Below, in pieces: positions 1 to 10,332 of a stretch of DNA of 64,000 nt. The stretch is taken from assembly GCA_009746045.1 (NCBI GenBank), contig RPFO01000774.1:184001-248000 (forward strand). Direction: 5' to 3'. Below the pieces are notes generated by a model. The model had not been told where the DNA came from. It made no database searches and saw nothing but the letters and a program-made list of their open reading frames with translations. Position numbers and translations under genes: made by a program. Source of the DNA: Mesostigma viride. Taxonomy: Eukaryota; Streptophyta; Mesostigmatophyceae; Mesostigmatales; Mesostigmataceae. The stretch's first letter is position 1, and every line of letters begins with the position of its first letter.

Positions 1-1205
1 GCCCCGACCTCCCGCCCATCTGCCTATTCGCATTGCCTCCTGCCTGCACGGATGGGTGGCTGCGGTCTTGACTCGTGCCGCCCGGCTGGCCCCAGCAGCA
101 TTTTTGGGCTCCGTCGCTCAGTCGTGGGCGGAAAGCTGCCGGCTCCTGCCCCTTTGGCAACGGCAGCGCCTGACCTCCTGGACCCCAGCAGCCCTTTGCC
201 CTTCGTCACCGCCATCCAGGAGGCCTATGCTGAGATCCAGAGGCCTGTTTCCCGTCCGTGCCGCTCAGAGCGTACGAGCGCCACCTCCCTCGCGGCTAGC
301 TACTCCCTCGGTGCGCGCTGCCGTTATCTCCCGCCGCATTCCTGCTCGCGTCATTGATATACACAATGAAACCTACGCGGGTATTCTGCACACGGCTGAT
401 TGGATTGCTCTTTTCGCGGACCTCAACGCCCAGGGACGTGCGTGGCTGTTCTCGTTCCTTGCGGAGTGTGGGTCGGCGTACCTTCGTGCTCTTCCCACTG
501 GCCCCCCATTCTGCCTTGGCCTCCCAGCCACTACTCGGTGCGCTCAACCGGCACAAGCTATTTGCCCGCAGCCTCTTGTTTCCGGCGGGCGGCCTTGTGG
601 GTAAGCTGTGGGCGACCGCTGGATCCCACGGGGACTCACTACTGCCTGCATGGGGGGCCAACAGAATCAGAATTGTTTTGTATTTGCACACTGTCCTCCT
701 GAAGGTGGTGCTCGCCATGATTCGGTCGGTTTCCCCCACGCGAACATCCGGTCGAGGATGCGGATGGCGCTGCCTTCTATTCCCCCAACCACCGGCCTGA
801 CATCGTGGGTGCTGGACTTTGAAGGGGGTGGCCGGCATCTGCTTATTGAACGTTTCGGTGGCGCGGCCCTTGCTCTTAGCCACGTGGCTGGGGCCTCCCT
901 CACGGCAGGTTCGCCCGGACGGGCGGAGCGGCCGCCAGCTCCTGCTACGGCGACGTCGGGCACCATCGTTTGGTGCCCTTTGTCCTGGAGGAGTTTGGGG
1001 CCATGGCCCTGACCTCCCGCTTCTTCAAGGAGTGGTGCGGCTCCGGGAGGACCGCTGGACCTGGAGGGCCAGCGGGCCCCATGGTCGGCGCGGACCTGGA
1101 ACGTCATATTGGCGTCAGCGGCTTGTCGGTGGCGCTGACTCGGGCCATGTGACATCATGCTCCGCCGTACCGGGGCTGATTTTGCGGTGCAGCAGGCTAT
1201 TAGGT
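1..1205 (+). pseudogene. R2-like retrotransposon subfamily 1: RT C-terminus and endonuclease domain, frameshifted
   Basis: Pieces of one protein appear in changing frames: the post-RT region (TRAARLAPAAFLGS, ILHTADWIALFADLNAQGR), the start of the endonuclease region (FPH.NIRS, SPNHRPDIV) and the terminal SVALTRAM and FAVQQ-type motifs. They match the better preserved copy at 7,966-10,332 in order and spacing. At least six indels break the frame, so no intact product is possible as written. The 5' part lies outside the window. The protein would be the C-terminal third of a non-LTR retrotransposon polyprotein that nicks the target and primes reverse transcription. Confidence 0.8.
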
Positions 1206-2804
1206 TCCTCCCGTTAGGAAGTTTCCATTGGTCTATCGTAGTATAGAGCTTTGACAGGCTCTGTATATAGTTTATAGCCATGGGCGTTTGCTTTGTTTGA
1301 GTGATTCACTCGCTTGTAAGTAATTATATTTTTAATATATATTCATTGAGACATGATAGATTTACGGAGGTGAGATGGGCCATGCAACATAAGGAAAAAC
1401 CCGATAACTGGGAGAATAACCTGAAGAAATTAATAACCCTGAATAAATTTTAATATATAGTGTGCTGTGCATGCACGCAAATACTACAGTAGTAATACAA
1501 TATGCATGTAGTATGTTTGCATGGTGCGATGCTATGTGAATATACTGAGCTGCATGTGACTACAGGTGTGTGACTCAGTGGTGTCATTAATTAATTAATT
1601 AACTGAATTAATTAATTATATTAATTAATCTCGTGTCCCGTTGGGGACCAACGGAGGCTAAATCAGGTGGGGATGTGATAAGTAACTCACATATTTCTCA
1701 CCTTCCATACAACACCTTGTTTTTTCCAGCAGGCTGAAGAGCATGACAGGCGTCTATGAGTCGCAAGCTCCGATCTTGCAACGGTGATGCGCTCCCAGGC
1801 AGCTAGGGTCCTTGAACTACGAATATAGAATGTCTACCGTGTGAAACCTCCATACAGGAAGCGTAGCAAAGCCAGATAACTGCCCGTCAATTCTGGGTAC
1901 GCTTTAGGAAGCATGGCATAACGCAGCGTAAGGAAAACCATTGAAACGCTGCGGAAAATCTGATAGCACTTGACTGCAAACAAGTGGAGAACAAAATAGC
2001 AGAAAACACAGAAACGGCGCAAAAAGTTTCATGCCAGGTTCATAAGACGCGAAAAACAGACCTGGGCGGTGACATGCGGCAAATCAACGTACCACGGCCG
2101 GCATTATTTCCTACCCAGGCGCGCAAGAAAAGCCAGCCAGCCATGGATGGATTACCGCGGATCGCGCAGGCCTGAACGAAATCATTTTAGAAATGACAGG
2201 AAATGGCCGCAGATCGAAGACTCTAGGTGATTTCATGGTGTCCGTTACTAAACGGCTCTTGCTGCATCAAAATAACCCACGAATGTCGAGTTCTAACACC
2301 GTCGCGGCCACATGCTAGATTATTCATCGCGGCCAAATTGACGTTGGATGAGACCCCCGTGCAAATCTGTAACCAACAAAGGCACGAATTTGCAATATGC
2401 AGATCTTGCTATGAAACTTCATATATAGAACCATCACTTTTAACCTCGGCTTAATTTTTTAGCCTGTCGCCCGCCGGATTAGCATATATTTAACGGAACG
2501 CACGTGCACTGGCCACCTCCGCACGGTGCGCGCACTGTGCACCACAAAGTCAAAATAAATCCGCGTCGAATTGTGAAAGTTTCAACGGGTCAGTACTAAG
2601 TAGAGATACGAAATCTGTGGCTTCAAATCGTTGCCTGTCGTTCTGCATCCTAGCCGCGCAAAACGTAAAAAAAACGGGAAAACACGGCATTATACGGATT
2701 CATATAACGGTATATCGTCATTATGCGCTAAAACGTATTACGTATGAAAATTATACGCTAAAGCCAGCATTACGTATTATACGTATTATACGTATTATAC
2801 GGGT
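1206..2804. other. Retrotransposon 3' UTR and non-coding flank
   Basis: The first 130 bases are the subfamily 1 3' UTR, ending near GTAAGTAATTATA; the same UTR follows the copies at 10,332 and 53,693. Next come a module starting TTCATTGAGA (found inverted at 17,806-17,890), TTAATTAA runs near 1,585-1,630 and AT-rich DNA. 2,680-2,800 is rich in TATTATACG and partly palindromic. No convincing gene is seen. Confidence 0.6.
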
Positions 2805-3382
2805 ATGATCTCACACTGCCATGCGCGCCATGGACTGCTACCCGCTGCCCTCGGCAGCCCATTGCCAGCGGATTTTTTTCGATCCACGGGCGGTACCGGC
2901 ATGAGCGGCAGTGCCGCGCCAACCCCAGAACGGCCTGCCCGGCGGCCCGGCGGCCGCACCGGCCTCCCGGTCCGGGGCGGCCCTCGGTCGCCCCTGCCCC
3001 TCCACCGGCATCGCAGGGTACGAGCGATCCGGGGTCCGACCTCTCGGCAGGCTGGGCATTCCTGGCCACGCTCCCTTTTGCCGCCTGTGGCGCAACCCTT
3101 GCATGACCCTCCCCGGGACGTCCTCACCGCGCCCGGAGCTGTTTACCGCTCTGCGCCCTGCTTTCCCTGGCCCGGATGCATGTCCACCCTCTCGACGAAT
3201 CGGCCACAAGCTGTTTCTCGTCACCCCCCGGCTCCTCTTACCGCCGTTGGAGCGGGGCGTGCGTGGCGTACAGGGTGGGTCATCGCTCGCTGGGCGGCGG
3301 TTCCTCCTCGGGATTGGGAAGGGCTGTGGGCGCTGCAGTCCTCCGGCCTCCACCCGGTGTCGGGGGCCGCCTCCTTTGCCCG
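2805..3382 (+). pseudogene. R2-like subfamily 2: C2HC finger and pre-RT fragment
   Basis: The plus strand encodes the second zinc finger region (MDCY, then a shifted frame) and the proline-rich linker that precedes RT, ending at the SGAASFAR motif. It is an inverted copy of 5,175-4,610 and a direct copy of 11,960-12,533. It begins abruptly after a TATTATACG-rich stretch, so the element is 5' truncated, and it stops at 3,382 where opposite-strand RT sequence begins. Several single-base indels break the frame. Confidence 0.7.
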
Positions 3383-4405
3383 TTCCCTTTGGTCTGGGGG
3401 TCCTTGAGGCGCGCCCAAGTCTCAAGGACATGGGTGCGCTGTTCCACGGTGGCCCGGAGCTCCTCTTCGACGTAGTCAGGGTCACCCACAGGGACGCCCA
3501 GGCACGAGAAACCACGCGCCCGCGCCAATGCCCCCGGGATAGCCGCGGGGAAGCCAGAGCAGTCCCCCTGGGGCGAAAAGACTGCACACTTGGGGAGGGT
3601 GAGCCGAAGGTTGATGGCCGCCATGGCCACTTCAAGGGCAGCCAGGGCGGCAACCACAGCGTCGGCCGGGCCAAGGGCATGGATATCGTCCATGTAGGCG
3701 AGGAGCACGACATCCGGGTGCGCAGCGTGGACACCTTGGAGAGCCTTGTGCAGCGGGGCAGACAGGTAAAAGGGGCCGAGGGGGTCACCTTGCTGGGTTC
3801 CCGTGCGGGAAGCGATGTCGGCGAACGTCCCATCCTCCATGAGGAAGGAGAGTTGAGTGGGTTCGCCGTAGCAGGCTGCTGTCCACGCAAGAAGGTCAGG
3901 GAACGCCTCGCCGACGGCCTCAAAGATGCTAGCCTTGGTGACAGCATTGAACGCATTGTGGCAATCCACCTTCAGCGCCACATGGGTCGGATGCGTCTCG
4001 AGGTAGGCCTGAACTGTGTGCACGATGATGTCGCTGCCCCCTTTGGTGGCGACGCCAAGCTGGGCCGCGACGGACTCCTCAGTATCACTCCGGTTGGGGC
4101 AGAAGTAGGCGCGAAACTCGGGGGCCTTTTGGCGACAAATGACCTTACTCACCAGCTTGCGTAGGACTCGCCGCAAGCAATGGGACGAACGCGGCCAGCA
4201 GGCGGGGGAGGTCGTCTTTCAGGAGGGCAATGAGGCGTGCCCCAGCCAGCCAAGGGCGCGCCGCGGGGGCCAGGGACCCCGCGGCCAAGTCGGCGGCAGC
4301 CTCAAAGAGTGCGGTCGCCCCGCCATGGCCCGCCATCACGGAGAGGTGCTCGTAGCGCCAGCCTGAGGGGCCGGTGGAGGAGGCGTTCGGCAGATCCTTC
4401 AGCAC
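3383..4405 (-). pseudogene. Reverse transcriptase core, subfamily 2 (minus copy)
   Basis: The RT palm is nearly complete. Motifs in order: ASSTGPSGWRYEHL and WLAGARLIALLK (pre-motifs), VKVDCHNAFNAV (motif A, catalytic Asp), GTQQGDPLGPFYL (motif B) and LLAYMDDIHALGP (motif C, catalytic Asp pair), then FSCLGVPVGDPD (thumb side). The protein ends in KDPQTKG, after which plus-oriented finger sequence begins. A frameshift near 4,190 splits the first 70 residues from the rest. The QGDPLGP form of motif B recurs in all subfamily 1 and 2 copies here and differs from the QGDPLSP of classic R2. Confidence 0.75.
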
Positions 4406-5080
4406 AGCCGTGAAGATGTCCAGGTCCAGGACAATAGGCGGGGGCGGGGGGTGGCCGGGGCGGGCACCGCAAAGGCCGGTTCGTCGGGGTGAAGGTCGCG
4501 CAAAGCCTGCAGGGTCGGGGGAGTGGAGGGAGCCAACGCGGTCAGTTCAAGCTTTTGCATGGCCCGGCTCAATTCACCTACCTTCACCAACCGCATGACG
4601 TCAGCTTCCACCCGGGCAAAGGAGGCGGCCCCCGACACCCGGGTGGAGGCCGGAGGCTGCAGCGCCCACAGCCCTTCCCAATCCCCGAGGAGGAACCGCC
4701 GGCAGCGAGCGATGACCGCACCCTGTACGCCACGCACGCCCCGCTCCAACGGCGCTAAGAGGAGCCGGGGGGTGACGAGAAACAGCTTGTGGCCGAGTTC
4801 GTCGAGAGGGTGACTATGCATCCGGGCCAGGGAAAGCAGGGCGCAGCGCGTAAACAAGCTCCGGGCGCGGTGAGGGACGTCCGGGAGCGTCATGCAAGGG
4901 TTGCGCGCACAGGCGGCAAAAGGGAGCGTGGCCAGGAATGCCCAGCCTGCCGAGAGGTCCCCCGGATCGCTCGTACCCTGCGATGCCGGTGGAGGGGCAG
5001 GGGCCGACCGGGGCCGCCCCGGACCGGGAGGCCGGTGCGGCCGCCGGGCCGCCGGGCAGGCCGTTCTGGGGGGTTTGGCG
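4399..5080 (-). pseudogene. Pre-RT region of subfamily 2 element
   Basis: The minus-strand frame contains PFAACARNPCMTLP, a conserved DELGHKLFLVTPRLLLAPLE stretch, then SGAASFAR, LSRAMQKLEL and a Pro-rich tail ending LLSWTW. The same order is seen on the plus strand at 12,220-12,738. It links the fingers to the RT domain; an indel near 4,405 separates it from the RT frame (LPNASSTGPSGWRYEHL). No known domain is recognised. Confidence 0.6.
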
Positions 5081-5959
5081 GCGGCACTGCCGCTCATGCT
5101 GGTACCGCCCGTGGATCGAAAAAATCCGCTGGCAATGGGCTGCCGGGCAGCGGTAGCAGTCCATGGCGCGCATGGCGGCCTCCGTGATGTGGGGGTGGGA
5201 AGCCCGAATGTGCACCAGCAACGAATTCCGGTTGGGCAGGCGCGCGCCACACGGGTCACCAAGGGGACCATCGACTTGGCAATAATGGAAGCCATCTGAG
5301 GGGGTGCGCCCACCCGGTTGGGCCGGCCCGGGTCGAGAGGGGGAGGGGTCGGGAGCACCCTCAGCCAGAGGAACTACAGCTGCAGCGGAACCCAGGGCGG
5401 GGCCGGCCGCCGGGCGGTCAGCAGGGCTCGTGGCAGCCGAGGACAAGACCGGCGCGGGGACGGCCCCCACGGCCGGGAGGGGGGCGCTGGAGGAGGCAGC
5501 CAAGCCGGCGCGCGACCCACGACCACGCACAGGGGAGGCAGGTGTCGGGGCAGGCGCGTGGGACTGGCGGCGCACGGACACGGGCGAGGGCCCCAGCGGG
5601 AGAACGCCAGGAGGCAAGGGGGAAAGGACCGCGGCCCGGCAAAGGGGGCAGGTGGCGGAGGTCGTGTGCAAGCTCGTGGCGATGCAAGCTTGATGGAAGA
5701 CGTGGCCGCAAGCAGGGAGGCGGCAGAGACCGTCACCAGGGCGAGGCAGGTCCAAGCAGATGGGGCAGGAGGGGCCGCTGGCAGTGACATCCACCAAGTG
5801 GGCCGGCCCGTAGTGGGCGGGCGCCGCGTCCCACCCCAGCTCCCAGCTCGGCAGTCGGGCGATCTCATCGGCGGAGAGAAGACGGCGGCGCGGACCAGCA
5901 GGGTGCCAGACATGGGGGATGCCCGCAAGCTCGAGCACATCGTGCAAGATGGCGGGCAC
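4814..5959 (-). CDS. Retrotransposon ORF segment with RING-H2 and two C2H2-type zinc fingers
   Basis: An open segment of 381 codons. Residues 65-107 form a RING-H2 finger: C65, C68, C84, H86, H89, C92, C104, C107 (CPIC, CGHVFH, CPLC). RING-H2 domains usually recruit E2 ubiquitin-conjugating enzymes, so an E3 activity is possible but unproven. After about 110 residues of Pro/Ser/Ala-rich linker come a C2H2 finger (C227, C237, H250, H255) and a C2HC finger (C271, C276, H288, C292), comparable with the N-terminal DNA-binding fingers of R2 proteins. The last 80 codons are in the wrong frame; after an indel near 5,080 the true product continues in the 5,358-4,399 frame. The first Met is probably internal to the longer PHD-to-RT polyprotein. 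Confidence 0.65.
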   Translation of the reverse strand: MPAILHDVLELAGIPHVWHPAGPRRRLLSADEIARLPSWELGWDAAPAHYGPAHLVDVTASGPSCPICLDLPRPGDGLCRLPACGHVFHQACIATSLHTTSATCPLCRAAVLSPLPPGVLPLGPSPVSVRRQSHAPAPTPASPVRGRGSRAGLAASSSAPLPAVGAVPAPVLSSAATSPADRPAAGPALGSAAAVVPLAEGAPDPSPSRPGPAQPGGRTPSDGFHYCQVDGPLGDPCGARLPNRNSLLVHIRASHPHITEAAMRAMDCYRCPAAHCQRIFSIHGRYQHERQCRRQTPQNGLPGGPAAAPASRSGAAPVGPCPSTGIAGYERSGGPLGRLGIPGHAPFCRLCAQPLHDAPGRPSPRPELVYALRPAFPGPDA

Positions 5960-5973
5960 GGCCGCACCCGCGC

Positions 5974-6200
5974 TCAGCTCAAGAACACGCCCCCCCCCGC
6001 ATCGTACAGAACCAGGTCGCCGGCGTGCACGGTGACAGGAGCCCCGAAGTCAACGCGCAGGCGGGCGGCTTGCGCTGGGGTGACCGCCGTAGTCAAGCGC
6101 CCGTGGGCCTGCGCAACAAGGCCGGCCGAGCCGGGCCCGGCAGAGGCAAGAAACGTGTGCAGCTGAGGGCGATCGAGCAAGGCGTGGTCGGTGGCCCCCC
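5974..6200 (-). pseudogene. Continuation of the PHD ORF in a shifted frame
   Basis: Minus-strand frame carrying WGATDHALLDRPQLHTFLAS and then VHAGDLVLYDAGGGVFL, which joins the PHD ORF upstream to the RING ORF downstream. It has no start of its own and only makes sense as the middle of one long protein disrupted by single-base indels. I do not recognise the domain. Confidence 0.5.
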
Positions 6201-7244
6201 AGCGAGATATGTCGCACGGGCGGCCTGCTGGGCCTGCACGGCAAGCCCTGTAGCAAAGAGCACCACCGCCTGCGCCACTTGAGCGTCCAGATTCAGGAGC
6301 CATTCTTGGCGCACCGCGGGCAGGTGCCAAGGCAGGCGGCCGCCGGCATGGTAGTCCTCGAGGACAAACCCCCAAAGCGTGGAGGCAAGGACAGGGGGGG
6401 AGGCTGCCTGCAGCATGTGCCGGACACGAACCACAAGGGCACTAAATTCAGGGGGCCGTGGGAGCGTAGGAAACGCCGCGTGCAAGCCGACAGCGTCCAA
6501 CAGCAAGGGGCAATACAGCCAAGAGAACGTGGCGTGCCGGAGCGCGCTGACGCCCGCAATGTTGGTGGGGGGCCAAACGGAGAAGTCGTGGGACCCAAGC
6601 GCGGCCGACCAGGGGCCCACCACAGGAGTCGCCGCAGGGTGTCCCACAGCCTCAGGGAGGAGAGCCGCCAGGGACCCCTCAAGCACAGGAGGACGCAGGT
6701 CAGTGGCCACCGCCGTGCTGGCCGGAGGTGGATCCCCAGAGCTAGGCGGGGCAGGGCCAGGGGACCCCGCGGAGGGGCCGGACGTGACGGCGCGGGGAGA
6801 GCGGGAGCACGGTGTGGAACCCTCCACGAGGGCCGCAAGGCCCAGGAGAGGGTCCAGCGAGGGGCTGCGGGAGGGGGCGCGGGCCGAATGGGATCCCGGG
6901 GTCGACACGGCCGCGCGTCGGGAGCCTAGGGACGGCCGAGGCGGGGCCACGCAATGAGGGCACGCCCAAGGACCCGGGGGAGGCAGCCGGAAGAGGGGCG
7001 GGACCAAGCAGCGCGTGTGCCAGCCGCATTGGCACGAATCACACACAAGGAGACGGGGGGCATCCTCACCACTGTGGCAGACCTCGCACACAAGCGAGAG
7101 TGGCACAGGGGCGCCACGACCGCCGTCGTCCAGGTCGCCCATCTCCTGCAGGTGCGCCGCGATGCGTAAGGACCGACGCGGCGCAGGTGCGCCGCTAGGC
7201 AGCGCATCCCGCGCCCGGGAGGTGCGTCGTCGTGAAGGAGGCAT
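6093..7244 (-). CDS. Retrotransposon N-terminal ORF with PHD finger
   Basis: A 383-residue ORF starting at the ATG at 7,244. After a basic N-terminus (residues 5-30), a complete C4HC3 PHD finger occupies residues 53-98: C53, C56, C68, C71, H76, C79, C95 and C98, with Trp 93 two residues before the last pair, as in true PHD fingers. A Ser/Pro/Ala-rich linker follows, then a conserved-looking stretch from about residue 220 (TNIAGVSALRHATFSWLYCP). The reading frame ends after a likely 1-base shift near 6,130 and continues in the next frame toward the RING region. PHD fingers commonly read histone H3 tails, so a chromatin-targeting role is an inference. The start is chosen because upstream minus-strand sequence lies outside the conserved element. 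Confidence 0.65.
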   Translation of the reverse strand: MPPSRRRTSRARDALPSGAPAPRRSLRIAAHLQEMGDLDDGGRGAPVPLSLVCEVCHSGEDAPRLLVCDSCQCGWHTRCLVPPLFRLPPPGPWACPHCVAPPRPSLGSRRAAVSTPGSHSARAPSRSPSLDPLLGLAALVEGSTPCSRSPRAVTSGPSAGSPGPAPPSSGDPPPASTAVATDLRPPVLEGSLAALLPEAVGHPAATPVVGPWSAALGSHDFSVWPPTNIAGVSALRHATFSWLYCPLLLDAVGLHAAFPTLPRPPEFSALVVRVRHMLQAASPPVLASTLWGFVLEDYHAGGRLPWHLPAVRQEWLLNLDAQVAQAVVLFATGLAVQAQQAARATYLAGGPPTTPCSIALSCTRFLPLPGPARPALLRRPTGA

Positions 7245-7380
7245 GGGGAAGGTGCGTAAAACAACGGAACCGGAAGCGCGGGGGGAGAGCGAGATGCGGA
7301 CGCGGGGGGTTTGGGGGGCGTGCCCCCAAGCGGGGGGTTTGGGGGGCGGCAGCCCCCCAACGCGGGGCGGCCGCGGGCCG

Positions 7381-7943
7381 GCACCTCGGCGCAGGTTTTT
7401 TCAGCTGTGCATGAAGAAAAAAACGTGTCTCAATCCAGGAACCCCCGTCGGTTCATCATGTCAGCCTAGAAAACTGGAGCGGTGGAGCCACAACTAACGG
7501 GAAAGCCGCATTCAAATTCGCCTAGCCCACGGGTCACAATTGGCCGACAGGTAGATGCAGCCAGCCCCGGGCGTGTCGCAGACAGTAATCACTACCGTAG
7601 GCCGCGGTGCCGCACCTCGGCGCAGGTTTTTTCAGCTGTGCATGAAGAAAAAAACGTGTCTCAATCCAGGAACCCCCGTCGGTTCATCATGTCAGCCTAG
7701 AAAACTGGAGCGGTGGAGCCACAACTAACGGGAAAGCCGCATTCAAATTCGCCTAGCCCACGGGTCACAATTGGCCGACAGGTAGATGCAGCCAGCCCCG
7801 GGCGTGTCGCAGACAGTAATCACTACGTAGGCCGCGGTGCCGCACCTCGGCGCAGGTTTTTTCAGCTGTGCATGAAGAAAAAAACGTGTCTCAATCCAGG
7901 AACCCCCGTCGGTTCATCATGTCAGCCTAGAAAACTGGAGCGG
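7381..7943. repeat. Tandem repeat, about 230-bp unit, 2.4 copies
   Basis: Units starting GCACCTCGGCGCAGG begin at 7,381, 7,612 and 7,842; the third ends near 7,943. Copies are nearly identical. The array lies between the 5' end of the minus-strand element (7,244) and the plus-strand RT at 7,966. It may be a 5' UTR or promoter repeat of one of the elements, as seen in some LINEs; that role is inference. Confidence 0.85.
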
Positions 7944-7965
7944 GTGTTTAATATATATATGCTTC

Positions 7966-10332
7966 CTGGAGGTGATGCGTGCGGTCCCGCGGGCTTCCTC
8001 TACCGGGCCGTCGGGCTGGCGCTACGAGCACTTGGAGGTCCTGGTGGGGCATGGGGGCGAGGACATTCTCTTTGACACCCTCATTGACCTGGCGGCTGGT
8101 CGCGTTCCTCCCGCTGCGCGCGAGTGGTTAGCGGGCGCTCGCCTCCTCGCTCTGCTCAAGGGTGTCTTGCCCCCCCCGAGGGCAAGGTGCGCCCGATCGC
8201 CTGCGGTGAGGTGCTCCGCAAGCTCGTGGGCAAAGTGATCTGCCGCCAAAAGGCGCCCGAGCTCCGTGCCTTTTTCTGCCCGCCCCTCGCAGCGGGTGAG
8301 ACCTCGGTGGCGGCCCAGCTGGGGGTGACGACTCCAGGCGGGGCGGATATCCTCATCCATTCGGTGCAGGCCTACCTCGAGGCCCACCCCACCCACGCTG
8401 TCGTCAAGGTCGACTGCCACAACGCGTTCAACAGTCTGTCCCGCGCCAGCATGTTTGCGGCCGTCATGGAGTCCTTCGAGGACTTGTACGCTTGGACAGC
8501 CGTGTGCTACGGCCAGCCCGGCCAACTGGTTCACATCATGGAGGACGGCACTCGCGGCGGCCTGCTGTCGCGGTCGGGCACCCAGCAAGGGGACCCCCTG
8601 GGACCCCTGTACTTTGCCGCCCCCCTCCAGGGTTGCCTCCAAGCGGTCCATGCTGCCCACCCGGCAGTCGCTATTCAGGCCTACTTGGATGATATCTACC
8701 TTCTGGGCCCTGTGCCGGACACCACCGCGGCTCTGCTGGCACTGCAGACCGCGGTGGCCGACATCAACCTCCAGTTGACCCTGGCCAAGTGCGCGGTGTA
8801 CTCGCCCCAAGGTGATTGCTCCGGCTTTCCGCCCCAGCTCTTGGGCCGGGACGAGCGCCTCCATGGGTTGGATGTCCTCGGCGTTCCGGTTGGCGACCCC
8901 GCGTTTGTCATCGATGCTCTGCGGGCCGCCCTCGAGGCACGCACTGAGGTACTGCCCTTGATTGCGCGCCTTCATGATTCGCAGACCAAGGGTCTGCTTC
9001 TGTGGTTTTGCGCTCACCCTCGCGTCGTTCACTGGCTCCGGGGCGCTCTTCCGGCTCAGGTCCGGCTGGCCGCCGAGGGCCACGACGAACGCATCCAGTC
9101 GGCCTTGGCGCAGCTGGTCCCGGGCCCCGACCTCCCGCCACATGCTATTCGCATTGCCTCCCTGCCTGCACGGATGGGTGGCTGCGGTCTGACTCGTGCC
9201 GCCCGGCTGGCCCCAGCAGCATTTTTGGGCTCCGTCGCTCAGTCGTGGGCGGAAAGCTGCCGGCTCCTGCCCCTTTTGGCAACGGCAGCGCCTGACCTCC
9301 TGGACCCCAGCAGCCCTTTGCCCTTCGTCACCGCCATCCAGGAGGCCTATGCTGAGATCCAGCAGGCCTGTTCTCCCGTCCGTGCCGCTCAGGCGGTACA
9401 GCGCCACCTCCCTCGCGGCACTCCCTCGGTCGCCTCCGTTCAATCTCCCGCCGCATTCCCTGCTCGCGTCATCGATAAACACCAGAAAACCTACGCGGGT
9501 ATTCTGCACACGGCTGATTGGATTGCTCTTTTCGCGGACCTCAACGCCCAGGGACGTGCGTGGCTGTTCTCGCTTTCCTTGCGGAGTGTGGGCTCGGCGT
9601 ACCTTCGTGCTCTTCCCATGGCCCCCCATTCGCCTTGGCTCCCAGCCACTACTCGGTGGCGCTCCGGCACCAGCTATTTGCCCCGCAGCCTCTTGTTCCG
9701 GCCGGGCGGCCTTGTGGTAGCTGTGGGCAGCCGCTGGATCCCACGGGGACTCACTACCTTGCCTGCATGGGGGGCCAACAGAATCAGAATTGGTATTTGT
9801 ATTTGCACACTGTCCTCCTGACGGTGGTGCTCGCCATGATTCGGTCGGTTTTCCCCCACGCGAACATCCGGTCCGAGGATGCGGATGGCGCTGCCTTCTA
9901 TTCCCCCAACCACCGGCCTGACATCGTGGTGCTGGACTTTGAGGGGGGTGGCCGGCATCTGCTTATTGACGTTTCGGTGGCGCGGCCCTTGGCTCTTAGC
10001 CACGTGGCTGGGGCCTCCCTCACGGCAGGTTACGCCCGGACCGGGCGGAGCGGGCCAAGCTCCTGGCCTACGGCGACGTCGGGCACCATCGTTTGGTGCC
10101 CTTTGTCCTGGAGGAGTTTGGGGCCATGGGGCCCCTGACCTCCGCCTTCTTCAAGGAGTGTTGCCGGCTCCGGGAGGACCGGCTGGACCTGGAGGGCCAG
10201 CGGGCCCCATGGTCGGCGCGGACCTGGACGTCATATTGGCGTCAGCGCTTGTCGGTGGCGCTGACTCGGGCCATGGCTGACATCATGCTCCGCCGTACGC
10301 GGGCTGATTTTGCGGTGCAGCAGGGCTATTAG
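7966..10332 (+). pseudogene. R2-like retrotransposon subfamily 1: RT, CCHC and endonuclease (frameshifted)
   Basis: The best subfamily 1 copy. The longest open piece is 8,124-9,821 (565 codons). RT motifs: SSTGPSGWRYEHLEV at the start, VKVDCHNAFNSL (motif A), GTQQGDPLGPLYF (motif B), QAYLDDIYLLGP (motif C), then DVLGVPVGDP and ARMGGCGLTRAARLAPAAFLG. Frames change near 8,170, 9,650-9,720 and 10,030. The C-terminus has QNQNWYLYLHTVLL, NHRPDIVVLDF, HLLIDVSVARP (PD plus D-V-S endonuclease core) and YWRQRLSVALTRAM, ending FAVQQGY-stop at 10,332. The N-terminal fingers are absent, so the copy is 5' truncated or rearranged at 7,950. Confidence 0.8.

Larger units (their letters stand above)
1..3382 (+). 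repeat. Segmental duplication, copy A (partner 9,124-12,533)
   Basis: This whole stretch aligns in the same orientation with 9,124-12,533. Both hold the RT tail of R2-like subfamily 1, its short 3' UTR, about 1.5 kb of non-coding DNA, a TA-rich palindrome and the zinc-finger region of subfamily 2. Similarity stops at TTTGCCCG (3,382 and 12,533). The copies differ mainly by one- and two-base insertions and deletions, which suggests residual long-read consensus errors at least as much as real decay. Confidence 0.85.
3383..7244 (-). mobile_element. R2-like non-LTR retrotransposon subfamily 2 with PHD, RING and C2H2 fingers (3' truncated)
   Basis: Read on the minus strand from 7,244, this copy encodes in order a PHD finger, a conserved domain of unknown role, a RING-H2 finger, two C2H2-type fingers, a Pro/Ala-rich linker and the RT core. 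It breaks off after the RT thumb (KDPQTKG) at 3,383. The missing CCHC and endonuclease parts are supplied by the related plus-strand copy at 11,960-17,677. N-terminal C2H2 fingers and a C-terminal CCHC plus PD-(D/E)xK endonuclease are typical of R2-superclade elements; the PHD and RING modules are not typical. Frames shift at about 6,093-6,150, 5,960-5,975, near 5,000 and near 4,190. Proteins of this kind bind target DNA, nick it and copy element RNA at the nick. Confidence 0.75.
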
